Shown piece after piece: positions 54,955-63,146 of a DNA stretch of 64,000 nt. The translations under genes and the position numbers were made by a program. Position 1 is the first letter of the stretch; every line of letters begins with the position of its first letter. A model generated the notes under the pieces. The model was not told the origin of the DNA. It saw only the letters and a program-made list of their open reading frames with translations, and ran no database searches. The stretch is from an uncultured Chitinophaga sp. (GTDB lineage Bacteria; Bacteroidota; Bacteroidia; Chitinophagales; Chitinophagaceae). The stretch is from NCBI RefSeq assembly GCF_902168175.1, contig NZ_CABHOU010000103.1, positions 64,545 to 128,544 of the forward strand, read 5' to 3'.

Positions 54955-55446
54955 CTATTTAATTTCTTCTTTAGTACTGCCGCAGGTAAGCATACGGGTG
55001 CCATAAAAAGGGTTTTTAATTGCTTTGTCTCTGCTCAGCCAGTTAGCTCCTTTGCCATTCAGGTACATGGGGCAATGCTGGTAGTAAATCAAGCCTGGTT
55101 TTGCTGCTTTCGCAACAGGGTACAAGGCTTCGCTCAGTTTTGCCAGCTGCACGCGCTGCTTTTCCAGGTCCCTGGTGCCGGCAATAGCGTTTGCCGGTGC
55201 TGTTAGTCCCGGTAAAGCCTTCGTCCAGGCATCGCGTTCAGCGGCACTAAGTTTATCTGTTTTAACCCGTTCTATGGCATTTAACAGTCCAATGCCTGTT
55301 GCGGTGGCGGCATCTGATTTAACAAGGGCATCTTTTATGGAAAAATAGGCTTCAAAAACAGGATCGAGTTCGCCGGATGCCTGCGCAGCAGCGCTACTGG
55401 CATTAATGGTAAATAAGATCGCCAGTATAAAGGTGATTTGTTTCAT
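54955..55446 (-). CDS. DUF3347-family periplasmic protein, probable copper-binding
   Basis: A 163-residue exported protein (signal peptide MKQITFILAILFTINASSAAA). It carries the family motifs YYQHCPMYLNGKGANWLS near the C-terminus and CGSTKEEIK at the end, with His, Cys and Met positions that suit copper binding. DUF3347 proteins occur beside copper efflux genes in Bacteroidota. It lies between the Cys/His-rich peptide gene and the multicopper oxidase, which it overlaps almost (six bases apart). Confidence 0.88.
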   Translation of the reverse strand: MKQITFILAILFTINASSAAAQASGELDPVFEAYFSIKDALVKSDAATATGIGLLNAIERVKTDKLSAAERDAWTKALPGLTAPANAIAGTRDLEKQRVQLAKLSEALYPVAKAAKPGLIYYQHCPMYLNGKGANWLSRDKAIKNPFYGTRMLTCGSTKEEIK

Positions 55447-55509
55447 ATGTTTTGATTTAGGTGTTTAAACTTGATTAGATACATGTTTGGCTATACAGCT
55501 CAAAAACAA

Positions 55510-55866
55510 TCATAGTTTAGGTGGCACCCAGGTAGGCAGGTAGTGGTTGGGGAGAGGATTGGATAATGATTTCCATTGGACGGCCACCGGTTGAAACCAT
55601 ACCTGGTAACTAAAGGTTGCCGGTACGGCCTGCACACCCGGTTGGCAGGTATGTATGCAATGGCAGTCATGCCCGTCACAGTGGTTAACGGGGGGCTGGT
55701 CTTTTTGGCAGGCCTGCTCTGTATCGCATGTCGTGTCCTGGCCACAGGCAAGGGCCGGGGCGGTGGTAAACAGTAGTATACCAGCCAGGAATAAAACAAA
55801 TATGTAGAGCCTGTTTTTCACGATCTTTAGAATTAACCTTTTGGTAATGCCTTTTCGTGGCACCAT
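55510..55866 (-). CDS. Small exported Cys/His-rich protein of the copper operon
   Basis: A 118-residue protein with a hydrophobic signal-like segment (YIFVLFLAGILLFTTAPALA) and a mature region with many metal-type residues: CGQDTTCDTEQACQKD, then HCDGHDCHCIHTCQPG. The ATG at 55864-55866 is preferred to one six codons upstream. I do not recognise the family. It is the first gene of the operon with DUF3347 and the multicopper oxidase, which suggests a copper sequestration or delivery role; that is inference. Confidence 0.7.
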   Translation of the reverse strand: MVPRKGITKRLILKIVKNRLYIFVLFLAGILLFTTAPALACGQDTTCDTEQACQKDQPPVNHCDGHDCHCIHTCQPGVQAVPATFSYQVWFQPVAVQWKSLSNPLPNHYLPTWVPPKL

Positions 55867-55911
55867 CGCATTATCTGTGGTCAAAATTCCAGATTTTTAC
55901 TGAAGTTATGC

Positions 55912-55949
55912 TTATACAATTGGGGGATTCATTTATATAATTGGGGATT
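55912..55949. repeat. Paired direct repeats upstream of the copper operon
   Basis: TTATACAATTGGGGGATT at 55912-55929 and TTATATAATTGGGGATT at 55933-55949 are nearly identical and begin 21 bases apart, two helical turns. They lie about 45-85 bases upstream of the operon's first start codon and may be an operator for a metal-responsive regulator or LytTR-like protein. Confidence 0.55.
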
Positions 55950-56098
55950 AAGGGTAAGGGGTGATTGTGGGAAAGAATTCTACACAAATAAAGTTCCGAA
56001 TATCGAAACCCTTTAGGCTGCCAGTTTATGGTTCATGGCATATGCTTTGTGTCATGCTTGCATAGCCCGGATAAAAAACTACCCTAAATTCATAAATT

Positions 56099-57121
56099 AT
56101 GGCAAAAGCTAAAAAACAACCCGCTAAAAAAGCCGCTGCTAAGAAGGCAGCAGCTCCAAAGAAAGCTGCCGCTAAAAAAGCAGTAGCTCCTAAAAAAGCC
56201 GCTGCTAAAAAAGCCGCAGCACCAAAGAAAGCTGCTGCTAAAAAGGCAGTAGCACCAAAGAAAGCCGCCGCTAAAAAGGCAGCAGCGCCTAAAAAAGCCG
56301 CCGCTAAAAAAGCAGTAGCCCCTAAAAAGGCCGCAGCGAAGAAAGCAGCAGCTCCTAAAAAGGCTGCGGCCAAAAAGGCTTCAGCCCCTAAAAAGGCCGC
56401 CGCTAAAAAAGCGGTTGCGCCTAAAAAAGCAGTGGTGAAATTCGGAACAGAAAGCGAACAACTGGATAAATTCTTCCACGATTCGCTGAAAGATATCTAC
56501 TGGGCGGAAAAAAACCTGGCCAAGGCCCTTCCTAAATTGCAGAAGGCCGCCACCAGCCAGGAACTTAAAGACGCCATCAGCGAACATACACAACAAACCA
56601 TCGACCAGGCCAGTCGCCTGGAAGAAGTATTCACCCTATTAGGTAAAAAGCCCCAGGCACAAAAATGCGACGCTATGGAAGGACTCATCAAAGAAGCCCA
56701 GACTATTGTGGAGGAAACACAAAAGGGATCTAACACCCGCGACGCCGGCATTATTGTAGCCGCGCAAAAGGTGGAACATTATGAAATTGCCACTTACGGC
56801 AGCCTGGTACAACTGGCTAAAGTAATGGGGCAGGACGAAATTGCTGCTATTCTGGGCGAAATTCTCGAAGAAGAGAAAACGACAGATGTGCTGCTAACAG
56901 AAATCGCCGAAGGCAGCATCAACTGGCAGGCTAAAAGCGAAAGCAGTGCCGCCGGTTCTGACGACGAAGACGATGAAGATGAAGACGACGATGACGAATT
57001 GGACGAAGTAGAAGAATTGGATGAAGCGGATATTGAAGAGGATGATGATGACGATGATGATGTGGAAGATGACGACGAAGAAGATGATGATGACGATGAA
57101 GAGGAAGACGACGAGAAATAG
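56099..57121 (+). CDS. DUF892 (YciE/F-type) ferritin-like protein with Lys/Ala-repeat head and acidic tail
   Basis: A 340-residue three-part protein. Residues about 1-112 form a histone-H1-like tail with nine APKKA units in an 11-residue period (types AAPKKAAAKKA and VAPKKAAAKKA alternate). Residues about 116-275 are a DUF892/YciF ferritin-like four-helix domain (TESEQLDKFFHDSLKDIYWA, QKVEHYEIATYGSLVQLAKV) with conserved Glu/His positions of a possible iron site. Residues about 285-340 are almost all Asp and Glu (runs DEDDDDEL and DDDDDDDVEDDDEEDD). The N-terminal repeat could bind DNA, with the tail modulating it. YciF-like domains are stress-linked; combined function is unknown. A strong terminator follows. 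Confidence 0.85.
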   Translation: MAKAKKQPAKKAAAKKAAAPKKAAAKKAVAPKKAAAKKAAAPKKAAAKKAVAPKKAAAKKAAAPKKAAAKKAVAPKKAAAKKAAAPKKAAAKKASAPKKAAAKKAVAPKKAVVKFGTESEQLDKFFHDSLKDIYWAEKNLAKALPKLQKAATSQELKDAISEHTQQTIDQASRLEEVFTLLGKKPQAQKCDAMEGLIKEAQTIVEETQKGSNTRDAGIIVAAQKVEHYEIATYGSLVQLAKVMGQDEIAAILGEILEEEKTTDVLLTEIAEGSINWQAKSESSAAGSDDEDDEDEDDDDELDEVEELDEADIEEDDDDDDDVEDDDEEDDDDDEEEDDEK

Positions 57122-57133
57122 TCTGTATAAAAT

Positions 57134-57169
57134 AAAAGGGGGGCGGATATTTTTCGCCCCCCTTTTTTT
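57134..57169 (+). terminator. Terminator of the DUF892 gene
   Basis: Twelve-base stem AAAAGGGGGGCG/CGCCCCCCTTTT with a nine-base loop, followed by T. Confidence 0.85.
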
Positions 57170-57280
57170 GTGTATTGCCCGCCAGGCACCGAAGTCTATT
57201 TGATACTAAATATTGGCTTACTCAACAAAAAAAGGGGGACTACACAAATATAGCACCCCTTCATTCAAATTTGTAAATAG

Positions 57281-57511
57281 TTAATAAGTGGCCTGGTTTT
57301 CAGCCAGTGCCGTCTCTATCGCAATACCGATTGATTTCGTTTCTTCAGTTTCATTATCACTGCCTTCCTCAAACCAGTGATTAGCCCCCTCGTTATCCTG
57401 CCTTACTATCAGGTAAATAGTTCTCTCGGGTAACTCCACAATGAAGGAGTCTTTTGATTCCTGCGTCACGGGAATACTGGCGTTGTGATGGGTGATGGTT
57501 AATTGGGACAT
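57281..57511 (-). CDS. Small hypothetical protein
   Basis: A 76-residue soluble acidic protein (start MSQLTITHHNASIPVTQESK; middle FIVELPERTIYLIVRQDNEG; end EETKSIGIAIETALAENQ). The alternating strand pattern suggests a small beta fold. No family is recognised. It stands alone between the DUF892 gene and a small membrane protein gene. Function is unknown. Confidence 0.6.
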   Translation of the reverse strand: MSQLTITHHNASIPVTQESKDSFIVELPERTIYLIVRQDNEGANHWFEEGSDNETEETKSIGIAIETALAENQATY

Positions 57512-57571
57512 AATTGTTTTTTTTTATGAAGGTACAAGCATTGTGCCACCGGTCGCCTCCGTTTGTAAAAA

Positions 57572-57949
57572 TCAGGTGTAACTTTTTCTTTTTATTCCGC
57601 CATAAATAACAATACCGCATAATACAAGGAAATAAACTTCCGGTACTGCCGTGTCGTCCATAATTCCCCTGGTTACAGGGTGCAGTTTTACCGGCCATAC
57701 GCTCCCCACTGTGTAGCGTTGTTCATAACAGGCCTTGCGTCCTAAACGCATCTGTTTTGTGGTGCCGTTTATGCTTACGCTTACCCTGGGACGAGTGTCA
57801 CAATTGTAAGGGGGAGCAACAACGGTGGCCATAACATTGCTGCCAAAATACTTCTCGTACGCAGCGCCACCGAAATATATCAGCAGCCAGCCCGCAACCA
57901 ATGTTACTGCAACATAAATATACCAGCGATAAGTTCGTTCGTTGCGCAT
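57572..57949 (-). CDS. Small membrane protein of unknown function
   Basis: A 125-residue protein with two hydrophobic segments, near residues 11-28 (YVAVTLVAGWLLIYFGG) and 105-119 (VYFLVLCGIVIYG), and a central non-membrane part with beta strands and two Cys (YNCDTRP and RKACYEQRY) that could form a disulfide. No family is recognised. It stands alone. Function is unknown. Confidence 0.6.
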   Translation of the reverse strand: MRNERTYRWYIYVAVTLVAGWLLIYFGGAAYEKYFGSNVMATVVAPPYNCDTRPRVSVSINGTTKQMRLGRKACYEQRYTVGSVWPVKLHPVTRGIMDDTAVPEVYFLVLCGIVIYGGIKRKSYT

Positions 57950-58076
57950 AGGCCCCGAATGTACGCATTCATCTTTTTAAAAAAATAATTTACTGTTACG
58001 CGGAACAATTATTGTTGCATTCCGGGGATTAAGTCATAACTTAAGAAAGGACTATTCACATGGAAAATACGGTTGC

Positions 58077-59051
58077 ATGAAAGTATTTGTTACGAAGACG
58101 ATCGCCCCCGAAGCGGTGGCGTTTATGAAGGAGGCGGGTGTAGAAGTTACCGAGTGGAAGGAGCGGCGGGAACTGGAGCCGGAAGAACTGATTGGCCACT
58201 GCATGAACCATAACGCATTGTTGTACGCCGGACACGGAAAGCTGGACCGCCGCTTCCTCGATACCTGCAATCACCTGAAGGTAATCGCGCTCCATTCTGT
58301 TGGTTTTGATAATGTTGATGTTAAGGCTGCCACAGACTTACAAATTCCTGTAGGGAATACACCCGGTGTACTAAGTGCTGCCACTGCCGAAACAGCGTTT
58401 CTGCTCATGATGGCCGTTTCCCGTAAGGCTTTTTATATGCACCGCCGCATTCTGAACGGCGAATGGGGATTCTCTGAACCGATGGATAATCTCGGCATCT
58501 CTTTACAAGGTAAAACACTGGGTATTTTCGGATTGGGGAAGATAGGGATGGAGCTTGCCAGGCAGGCTACGGCTGTTTATAACATGAAAATTATTTACCA
58601 CAACCGCCGTCATAACGAAGAAGCGGAGCATACTTACGGTGCCGCCTATGTTTCTTTTGACGAATTGCTCGCCCAAAGTGATGTATTGTCGGTACACGCC
58701 GCGCTGACGCCGGAAACGAAAAACACGTTTAACACACAGGCCTTCCGGAAAATGAAGCCCGGTTCTATCTTTATCAACGCTGCCCGTGGTGGCATTCACC
58801 AGGAAGATGATCTGATCGCCGCGCTTAACGACGGACTAATTTGGGGGGCCGGCCTGGATGTTACTAATCCAGAACCGATGAAAGCAGATAATCCACTATT
58901 GAAAATGCCCACAGTAGCAATATTGCCGCACATCGGTTCCGCTACGGTAGAAACCAGAACGGCGATGGCCATGATCGCTGCGCGTAATATCGTGGCCGGA
59001 TTAAAAAACGAACCACTACCACATCCGGTAAATCCGGAAGTTTACAGCTAA
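58077..59051 (+). CDS. D-isomer-specific 2-hydroxyacid dehydrogenase
   Basis: A 324-residue cytoplasmic NAD(P)-dependent dehydrogenase that interconverts a 2-oxoacid and its D-2-hydroxyacid. It shows the FVTKTIAPEAVAFMKEAG opening, the substrate-side VGFDNVDVKAAT, the NAD motif GIFGLGKIG, the catalytic Arg in NAARGG, and the His in LPHIGSA. The length is normal. The branch resembles glyoxylate/hydroxypyruvate reductases. It converges with cbpM, with stops five bases apart. Confidence 0.93.
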   Translation: MKVFVTKTIAPEAVAFMKEAGVEVTEWKERRELEPEELIGHCMNHNALLYAGHGKLDRRFLDTCNHLKVIALHSVGFDNVDVKAATDLQIPVGNTPGVLSAATAETAFLLMMAVSRKAFYMHRRILNGEWGFSEPMDNLGISLQGKTLGIFGLGKIGMELARQATAVYNMKIIYHNRRHNEEAEHTYGAAYVSFDELLAQSDVLSVHAALTPETKNTFNTQAFRKMKPGSIFINAARGGIHQEDDLIAALNDGLIWGAGLDVTNPEPMKADNPLLKMPTVAILPHIGSATVETRTAMAMIAARNIVAGLKNEPLPHPVNPEVYS

Positions 59052-59056
59052 CGGTT

Positions 59057-59350
59057 TCATTGATCTTCGTACAGCCGCAAACGGGAGCGCAGTACATGCA
59101 CCTGTTGCTGCAGTTGTTTCATTTTGTTTACTACATGCAGCAGGGCGTCTATGCCTTCTACATTGATATTCATATCGTAATACCAGCTGCGATATGTATC
59201 GAGTGAATGCAGGTCGTCAAAGTGGATGCAGGGTTCTGTTTCCACAATGGTAACCGTAATAAGGCCGTTTTCTTCCAGTGCGGAAATAAAACTTTGGTCT
59301 GTTTCATACTGCAGGCAGTATTCCCTTACCGTAATCATCTCTGTACTCAT
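59057..59350 (-). CDS. cbpM: Chaperone modulator CbpM-like
   Basis: A 97-residue MerR-like protein that partners CbpA. It shows the N-terminal strand-helix with EYCLQYETDQSFISALEENG, the wing-like HFDDLHSLDTYRSWYYDM and a C-terminal coiled coil (IDALLHVVNKMKQLQQQVHV). In Escherichia coli CbpM binds the J-domain of CbpA and inhibits its cooperation with DnaK. The gene follows cbpA by eight bases, as in enterobacteria. Confidence 0.88.
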   Translation of the reverse strand: MSTEMITVREYCLQYETDQSFISALEENGLITVTIVETEPCIHFDDLHSLDTYRSWYYDMNINVEGIDALLHVVNKMKQLQQQVHVLRSRLRLYEDQ

Positions 59351-59358
59351 ACATGGAA

Positions 59359-60261
59359 TTATTTAGAGTCTGCTAATTGCCGGAAAAGGGCTTTCTGTTC
59401 CTCGGTAAGCCCTGTCGGTATCCTGATGTTCCAGGTGATATAGAGGTCGCCGTGTTTGCCGGCCTCCTTGTACACCGGGTAGCCTTTCCCTTTTAACCGC
59501 ACCTTGGCGCCATTCTGTGTTTCAGGAGCTACTTTCAGTTTGATCTTGCCGTCCAGTGTATCGGTGGTTACTTCTCCGCCCAGCACTGCTGTGTAAAGAT
59601 CAAGGTCGGCGTTTGTGTATAGATCATCATTTACACGGCGGAATACCGGATCTTCATCAATGATAAAGGTGATGTATAAGTCGCCGGCAGGTCCTCCGTT
59701 AACACCGGGCGTACCATGACCTTTTAACTTGATCTTTTGACCGTTACCAATACCTGCATGGATGGTAATACGCACCTGTTGGTTATTGATCGAGAAGGTG
59801 CGTTGATGGGTGTGGGCCGCCTCACGCAAACTTAACTGTACCTCGCCCTGCGAATCCTGCCCACGGAAGCGTGTCTGGCTACGCCCGCTGCCTCCACCGC
59901 CACGGTGGCCGAACAGCGATTCAAAGAAGTCGGAAAACTGCCCGCCTTCTCCAAAATTAAAATCATTGCCGCCACCTGAATATTGGTATTGCTGCGGGCC
60001 CTGTTGCTGTTGCCTGGCCTGCTCAAACTGGTCGGCGTTTTTCCAGTTCTCGCCATAAGCATCGTATTTTTTGCGCTTCTCCGCATCGCTCAACACTTCG
60101 TGCGCCTCGTTAATCTGCTGGAATTTAAGCTTCGCTTCTTTGTCGTCGGGGTTAAGGTCGGGGTGGTATTTTCTCGCTAATTTGCGGTATGCTTTTTTTA
60201 TCTCGTCCGTACTAGCCTTTTTATCGATCCCCAACGCTGTATAATAGTCTATAAAAGCCAT
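59359..60261 (-). CDS. cbpA: CbpA-type DnaJ co-chaperone
   Basis: A 300-residue DnaJ homologue without the zinc-finger region. The J-domain (1-70) contains HPD (residues 33-35), followed by a Gly/Gln-rich linker (about 75-125; QGPQQYQYSGGGNDFNFG) and two C-terminal substrate-binding beta domains (about 130-300; HQRTFSINNQQVRITIHAG, LKGKGYPVYKEAGKHGD). The start is the ATG at 60259-60261; the frame is open 55 codons upstream in a region that lacks family character. It cooperates with DnaK and is followed by cbpM. Confidence 0.94.
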   Translation of the reverse strand: MAFIDYYTALGIDKKASTDEIKKAYRKLARKYHPDLNPDDKEAKLKFQQINEAHEVLSDAEKRKKYDAYGENWKNADQFEQARQQQQGPQQYQYSGGGNDFNFGEGGQFSDFFESLFGHRGGGGSGRSQTRFRGQDSQGEVQLSLREAAHTHQRTFSINNQQVRITIHAGIGNGQKIKLKGHGTPGVNGGPAGDLYITFIIDEDPVFRRVNDDLYTNADLDLYTAVLGGEVTTDTLDGKIKLKVAPETQNGAKVRLKGKGYPVYKEAGKHGDLYITWNIRIPTGLTEEQKALFRQLADSK

Positions 60262-60386
60262 AAGTTTGTCGTTTAAGAACATACAAGGCACCCAAATTGA
60301 GTGCCGTTCCTTAAATTTACGAAAACGTGCAATTTTGTCGGTAAAAACTGTCAAACTGCCTGTTACGCACAACTTCTTTTTTTCAT

Positions 60387-60394
60387 TAGATTTG
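60387..60394 (+). promoter_or_regulatory. -7 element of the 60432 gene
   Basis: TAGATTTG is an exact -7 match, with TTAC 20 bases upstream as a poor -33. Transcription would start near 60399. Confidence 0.45.
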
Positions 60395-60431
60395 CCACCG
60401 GAAAACCGAATACCAGACCGATCCAATTATT

Positions 60432-61424
60432 ATGTACCGCACCAGCTTAAGTACCGTAGCCTTTTTATTGTGGATGTTGATGGCCCTGCCTGCTGTAGCA
60501 CAGCAGAAAAAGCCCGCCGGCAAAAAGAAGGGGGTCAAAAAAGAAGTAAAGAAACCTGCGGCGGTTAAAAAGCCAGCACCCAAAGTAACGGAGGTAAAAA
60601 AGCCATTGGTGTCAAAAGCGGTATATACACCACCACCTACGCCCAAACCCGATACGGCTGTGGTTTACTACCGCGACAACATCTTCAGCACAGCGGAAAT
60701 CGACCGCATGAAGGCGTTCCTGATCACCAATGCGTCTAAGCCTGCACAGCCCAAAACGAAACTCTGGTCGCCTTCATACAGCCTGGTATGTATTAACACC
60801 GTACGTGCAGGTCTGGAATACCTGCTATACCAGCAGTCCAGCATCCCCGACAGCCTGTTCAGCCGACACGAAGCGTTTAACTGTTTTACCCGTACCAATC
60901 GTATCGATATCCTGATGCAACAGCTGAAGGACTCGGGACTGGTGTGCCAGATGCAAACCGTCGGCTTCTCTGGCCTTAACCGCCGGAAGATCGTTTTCAT
61001 CGATTCGCTGAAAAGCTACCTCGAACCATACGAACTGGATGGAAGTCTTTGGTATACATTGCGCGGCATGATCGGCAACGTGAGGGGCTGGAGTGTATTT
61101 ACCGTAAGCCTCTGCGCCGGTACGCATGCCGCCATCCTCTCGGTCGACCACCGCGATCCGGATAAGATGCTGGTGTATTGGTCGGACCAAACGCATAACC
61201 ACCCGGTAATTGCTGGCGGAAAAGCTACGTTACAATATGGATGGGAGCTGATGAACGAAAAGGGCTCCATCAAAACCATACCGCGCGGATTGGATGCCTA
61301 CGCGCTGCATGCCATGAAAACTTTCTGGTGCGATTGCAGTTATGATAAGAAAGATAAAAATGCCAAAGTAGGTGCCTGTTTTCCCGAGCTGATCATTTGG
61401 AGAATAGGGCGGGGGCAGATATAA
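60432..61424 (+). CDS. Exported protein of unknown function, possible papain-like hydrolase
   Basis: A 330-residue exported protein. The signal peptide (MYRTSLSTVAFLLWMLMALPAVAQ) is followed by a basic, Lys/Pro-rich tail (about 25-75: KKPAGKKKGVKKEVKKPAAV) that may anchor it to the cell wall or nucleic acid. The globular domain (about 85-330) has a conserved-looking Cys120 at the start of a helix (YSLVCINTVRAGLEYLL), His232 in a strand (CAGTHAAILSVD) and Asp251 in YWSDQT, the order and setting of a papain-like (NlpC/P60- or CHAP-like) Cys-His-Asp triad. The family is not recognised, so an enzyme role is inference only. It diverges from cbpA. Confidence 0.7.
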   Translation: MYRTSLSTVAFLLWMLMALPAVAQQKKPAGKKKGVKKEVKKPAAVKKPAPKVTEVKKPLVSKAVYTPPPTPKPDTAVVYYRDNIFSTAEIDRMKAFLITNASKPAQPKTKLWSPSYSLVCINTVRAGLEYLLYQQSSIPDSLFSRHEAFNCFTRTNRIDILMQQLKDSGLVCQMQTVGFSGLNRRKIVFIDSLKSYLEPYELDGSLWYTLRGMIGNVRGWSVFTVSLCAGTHAAILSVDHRDPDKMLVYWSDQTHNHPVIAGGKATLQYGWELMNEKGSIKTIPRGLDAYALHAMKTFWCDCSYDKKDKNAKVGACFPELIIWRIGRGQI

Positions 61425-61426
61425 AC

Positions 61427-61461
61427 GTAGAGAAGCGGGCTTTTACGGCCCGCTTCTCTAC
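61427..61461. terminator. Fourteen-bp perfect hairpin at a convergent boundary
   Basis: Stem GTAGAGAAGCGGGC (61427-61440) and its exact complement (61448-61461) with a seven-base TTTTACG loop, between the 61424 stop and the sulfatase stop at 61519. It has little T-run, but its position fits a bidirectional terminator. Confidence 0.6.
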
Positions 61462-61518
61462 CTATGACTTTAATAAATGCAAACCATCCGGTTTTACCAT
61501 CATAACCCGCTTCGGCAT

Positions 61519-63051
61519 TTATGACCTGGATGAATTAAATACCTTCATCGCTTCCTCGTCCTTATACTCCTCTATCAACCCTTTCAACTGCTTCTTTAAT
61601 CCCCCAATTACCTGCTGATACTTCGCATCTTTGTACACATTATGTTGCTGCGTGGGATCTTTCTTCAGATCATATAACTCCCAACTGTCTGTTTCTCCAT
61701 AAAAATGTACCAGGGTGTATTGTTTGCTGCGCAGGCCGAAGTGTGGGTACACATGGTGCGGCTCGGGGTATTCATAATAGTGGTAATACACGGCATCGCG
61801 CCAGGCTGGATTTTTAGACCCTGTTTTAACGAGTGGCAAAAAGGAGCGGCCCTGTATGTCGGCTGGCGCTTTTACGCCTGCAATGTCAAGCATGGTGGGA
61901 GCCCAGTCGATGTTGGCCATCAGGGCGTCTGATTGTGTTCCGGGTTTAATGACGCCGGGGTAACGCATCATAAAGGCTGTACGCATCGATTCATCATAAA
62001 TGAATCGTTTATCGAACCAGCCATGTTCGCCCATATAAAAGCCCTGATCGGAAGCGTAAATCACCACGGTGTTTTCTGCAAGTCCGGAAGCATCGATGTA
62101 ATCGAGCAAACGACCGATGTTGCGGTCGAGTGAACGGGCAGTAGCCAGGTAATCTTTCATATAACGCTGGAATTTCCATTCTGCGAGGGCTTTGCCGGTG
62201 GGCTTCTTTTCGTCGAAGTCTTTGGTTACACCTTCGTAATAGGCCTGGAACGGTGCCTGTTGTGCAGGTGTCATGCGACTGAAAAGCCCGGTTTTACGCT
62301 GCCAGTCTACATGTACTTTCAGATCTTCTACCATACGCATGGTTTTATCGATCGTCATATCCTGGTTTTTAGCGGCGATCCTGTCTTTATAATCGTCGTA
62401 AAAGTTGGAGGGTAAGGGAAAGTTGATATGGTCGTACGCACCAAGGTCCTGCGTATCGGGTTGCCATTCGCGGTGGGTGGCTTTGTGGGCCACTACCAGG
62501 AAAAATGGCTTGCTGCTGTCACGGTTCTTGATCCAGTCTACGGAGAAGTCGGTGATCAGGTCGGTAACATAGCCACCAACACGGGCGGTATCTTTACCTT
62601 TTTCGATAAAATTAGGATTGTAATAAAAGCCCTGTCCCGGCAAAATCCGCCAGTAATCAAAACCTTCCGGCAGGCTGCCCAGGTGCCACTTGCCTATCCA
62701 GGCGGTTTGGTAATCGTGTTGCTGTAACACACGGGGAAACAGCATTTGCGTAACGTCAAACTTACCCTCATTGGCCTTGTAGCCGTTCATATGACTGTAT
62801 TTGCCAGTAATCAGGGTGGCGCGGCTGGGGCCGCAAATAGAGTTGGTAACCAATGCATTGCGAAATAATACGCCACCTTGGGCAATACGGTCGATGTTGG
62901 GCGTTTGCACCAGTTTGTTGCCATACGCGCTGATGGCCTGGTAGGCATGGTCGTCGGAGAAAATGAAAACGATATTGGGCCGCTTTGCTGCGGTTTTGGA
63001 CTGGGCAAAAGTGCCGAGCGACAATAAAAGAAGAAGGGCTGTGGTTCTCAT
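61519..63051 (-). CDS. Secreted sulfatase, arylsulfatase family
   Basis: A 510-residue exported sulfatase that hydrolyses sulfate esters. The signal peptide (MRTTALLLLLSLGTFAQ) is followed by PNIVFIFSDDHAYQAISAYG (metal-binding Asp33, Asp34) and the CxPSR motif CGPSR at 73-77, where Cys73 is converted to formylglycine by a maturation enzyme not present in this window. Further motifs are GKWHLG and DQGFYMGEHGWFDK (metal Asp, with His/Lys nearby). A substrate such as a sulfated polysaccharide is likely but not readable. It diverges from a DinB gene and has an exact -7 element (CAAAAATA on the plus strand, 63064-63071). Confidence 0.93.
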   Translation of the reverse strand: MRTTALLLLLSLGTFAQSKTAAKRPNIVFIFSDDHAYQAISAYGNKLVQTPNIDRIAQGGVLFRNALVTNSICGPSRATLITGKYSHMNGYKANEGKFDVTQMLFPRVLQQHDYQTAWIGKWHLGSLPEGFDYWRILPGQGFYYNPNFIEKGKDTARVGGYVTDLITDFSVDWIKNRDSSKPFFLVVAHKATHREWQPDTQDLGAYDHINFPLPSNFYDDYKDRIAAKNQDMTIDKTMRMVEDLKVHVDWQRKTGLFSRMTPAQQAPFQAYYEGVTKDFDEKKPTGKALAEWKFQRYMKDYLATARSLDRNIGRLLDYIDASGLAENTVVIYASDQGFYMGEHGWFDKRFIYDESMRTAFMMRYPGVIKPGTQSDALMANIDWAPTMLDIAGVKAPADIQGRSFLPLVKTGSKNPAWRDAVYYHYYEYPEPHHVYPHFGLRSKQYTLVHFYGETDSWELYDLKKDPTQQHNVYKDAKYQQVIGGLKKQLKGLIEEYKDEEAMKVFNSSRS

Positions 63052-63092
63052 ATGCTAAATAACCAAAAATAGCTGGTTCAAACTGGTGCTTT

Positions 63093-63124
63093 TTTGCCGG
63101 GGACTGCATATTTTTTATATTGTG
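63093..63124 (+). promoter_or_regulatory. Promoter of the DinB gene
   Basis: TTTG at 63093-63096, a 19-bp spacer and TATATTGTG from 63116 (variant of TAnnTTTG). The start at 63147 is about 20 bases after the expected transcription start. Confidence 0.45.
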
Positions 63125-63146
63125 TGTTCCTTAAACGGATAAAGAC

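Noticed and set aside
56026..56373. Minus-strand frame rich in Ala and Phe over the Lys/Ala repeat
   Set aside because: It is the reverse reading of the repeat in the DUF892 gene; the plus strand has the ferritin-like domain, promoter-side leader and terminator.
56794..57189. Minus-strand serine-run frame over the acidic tail
   Set aside because: Poly-Ser is the reverse reading of GAT/GAC/GAA codons; no other protein features.
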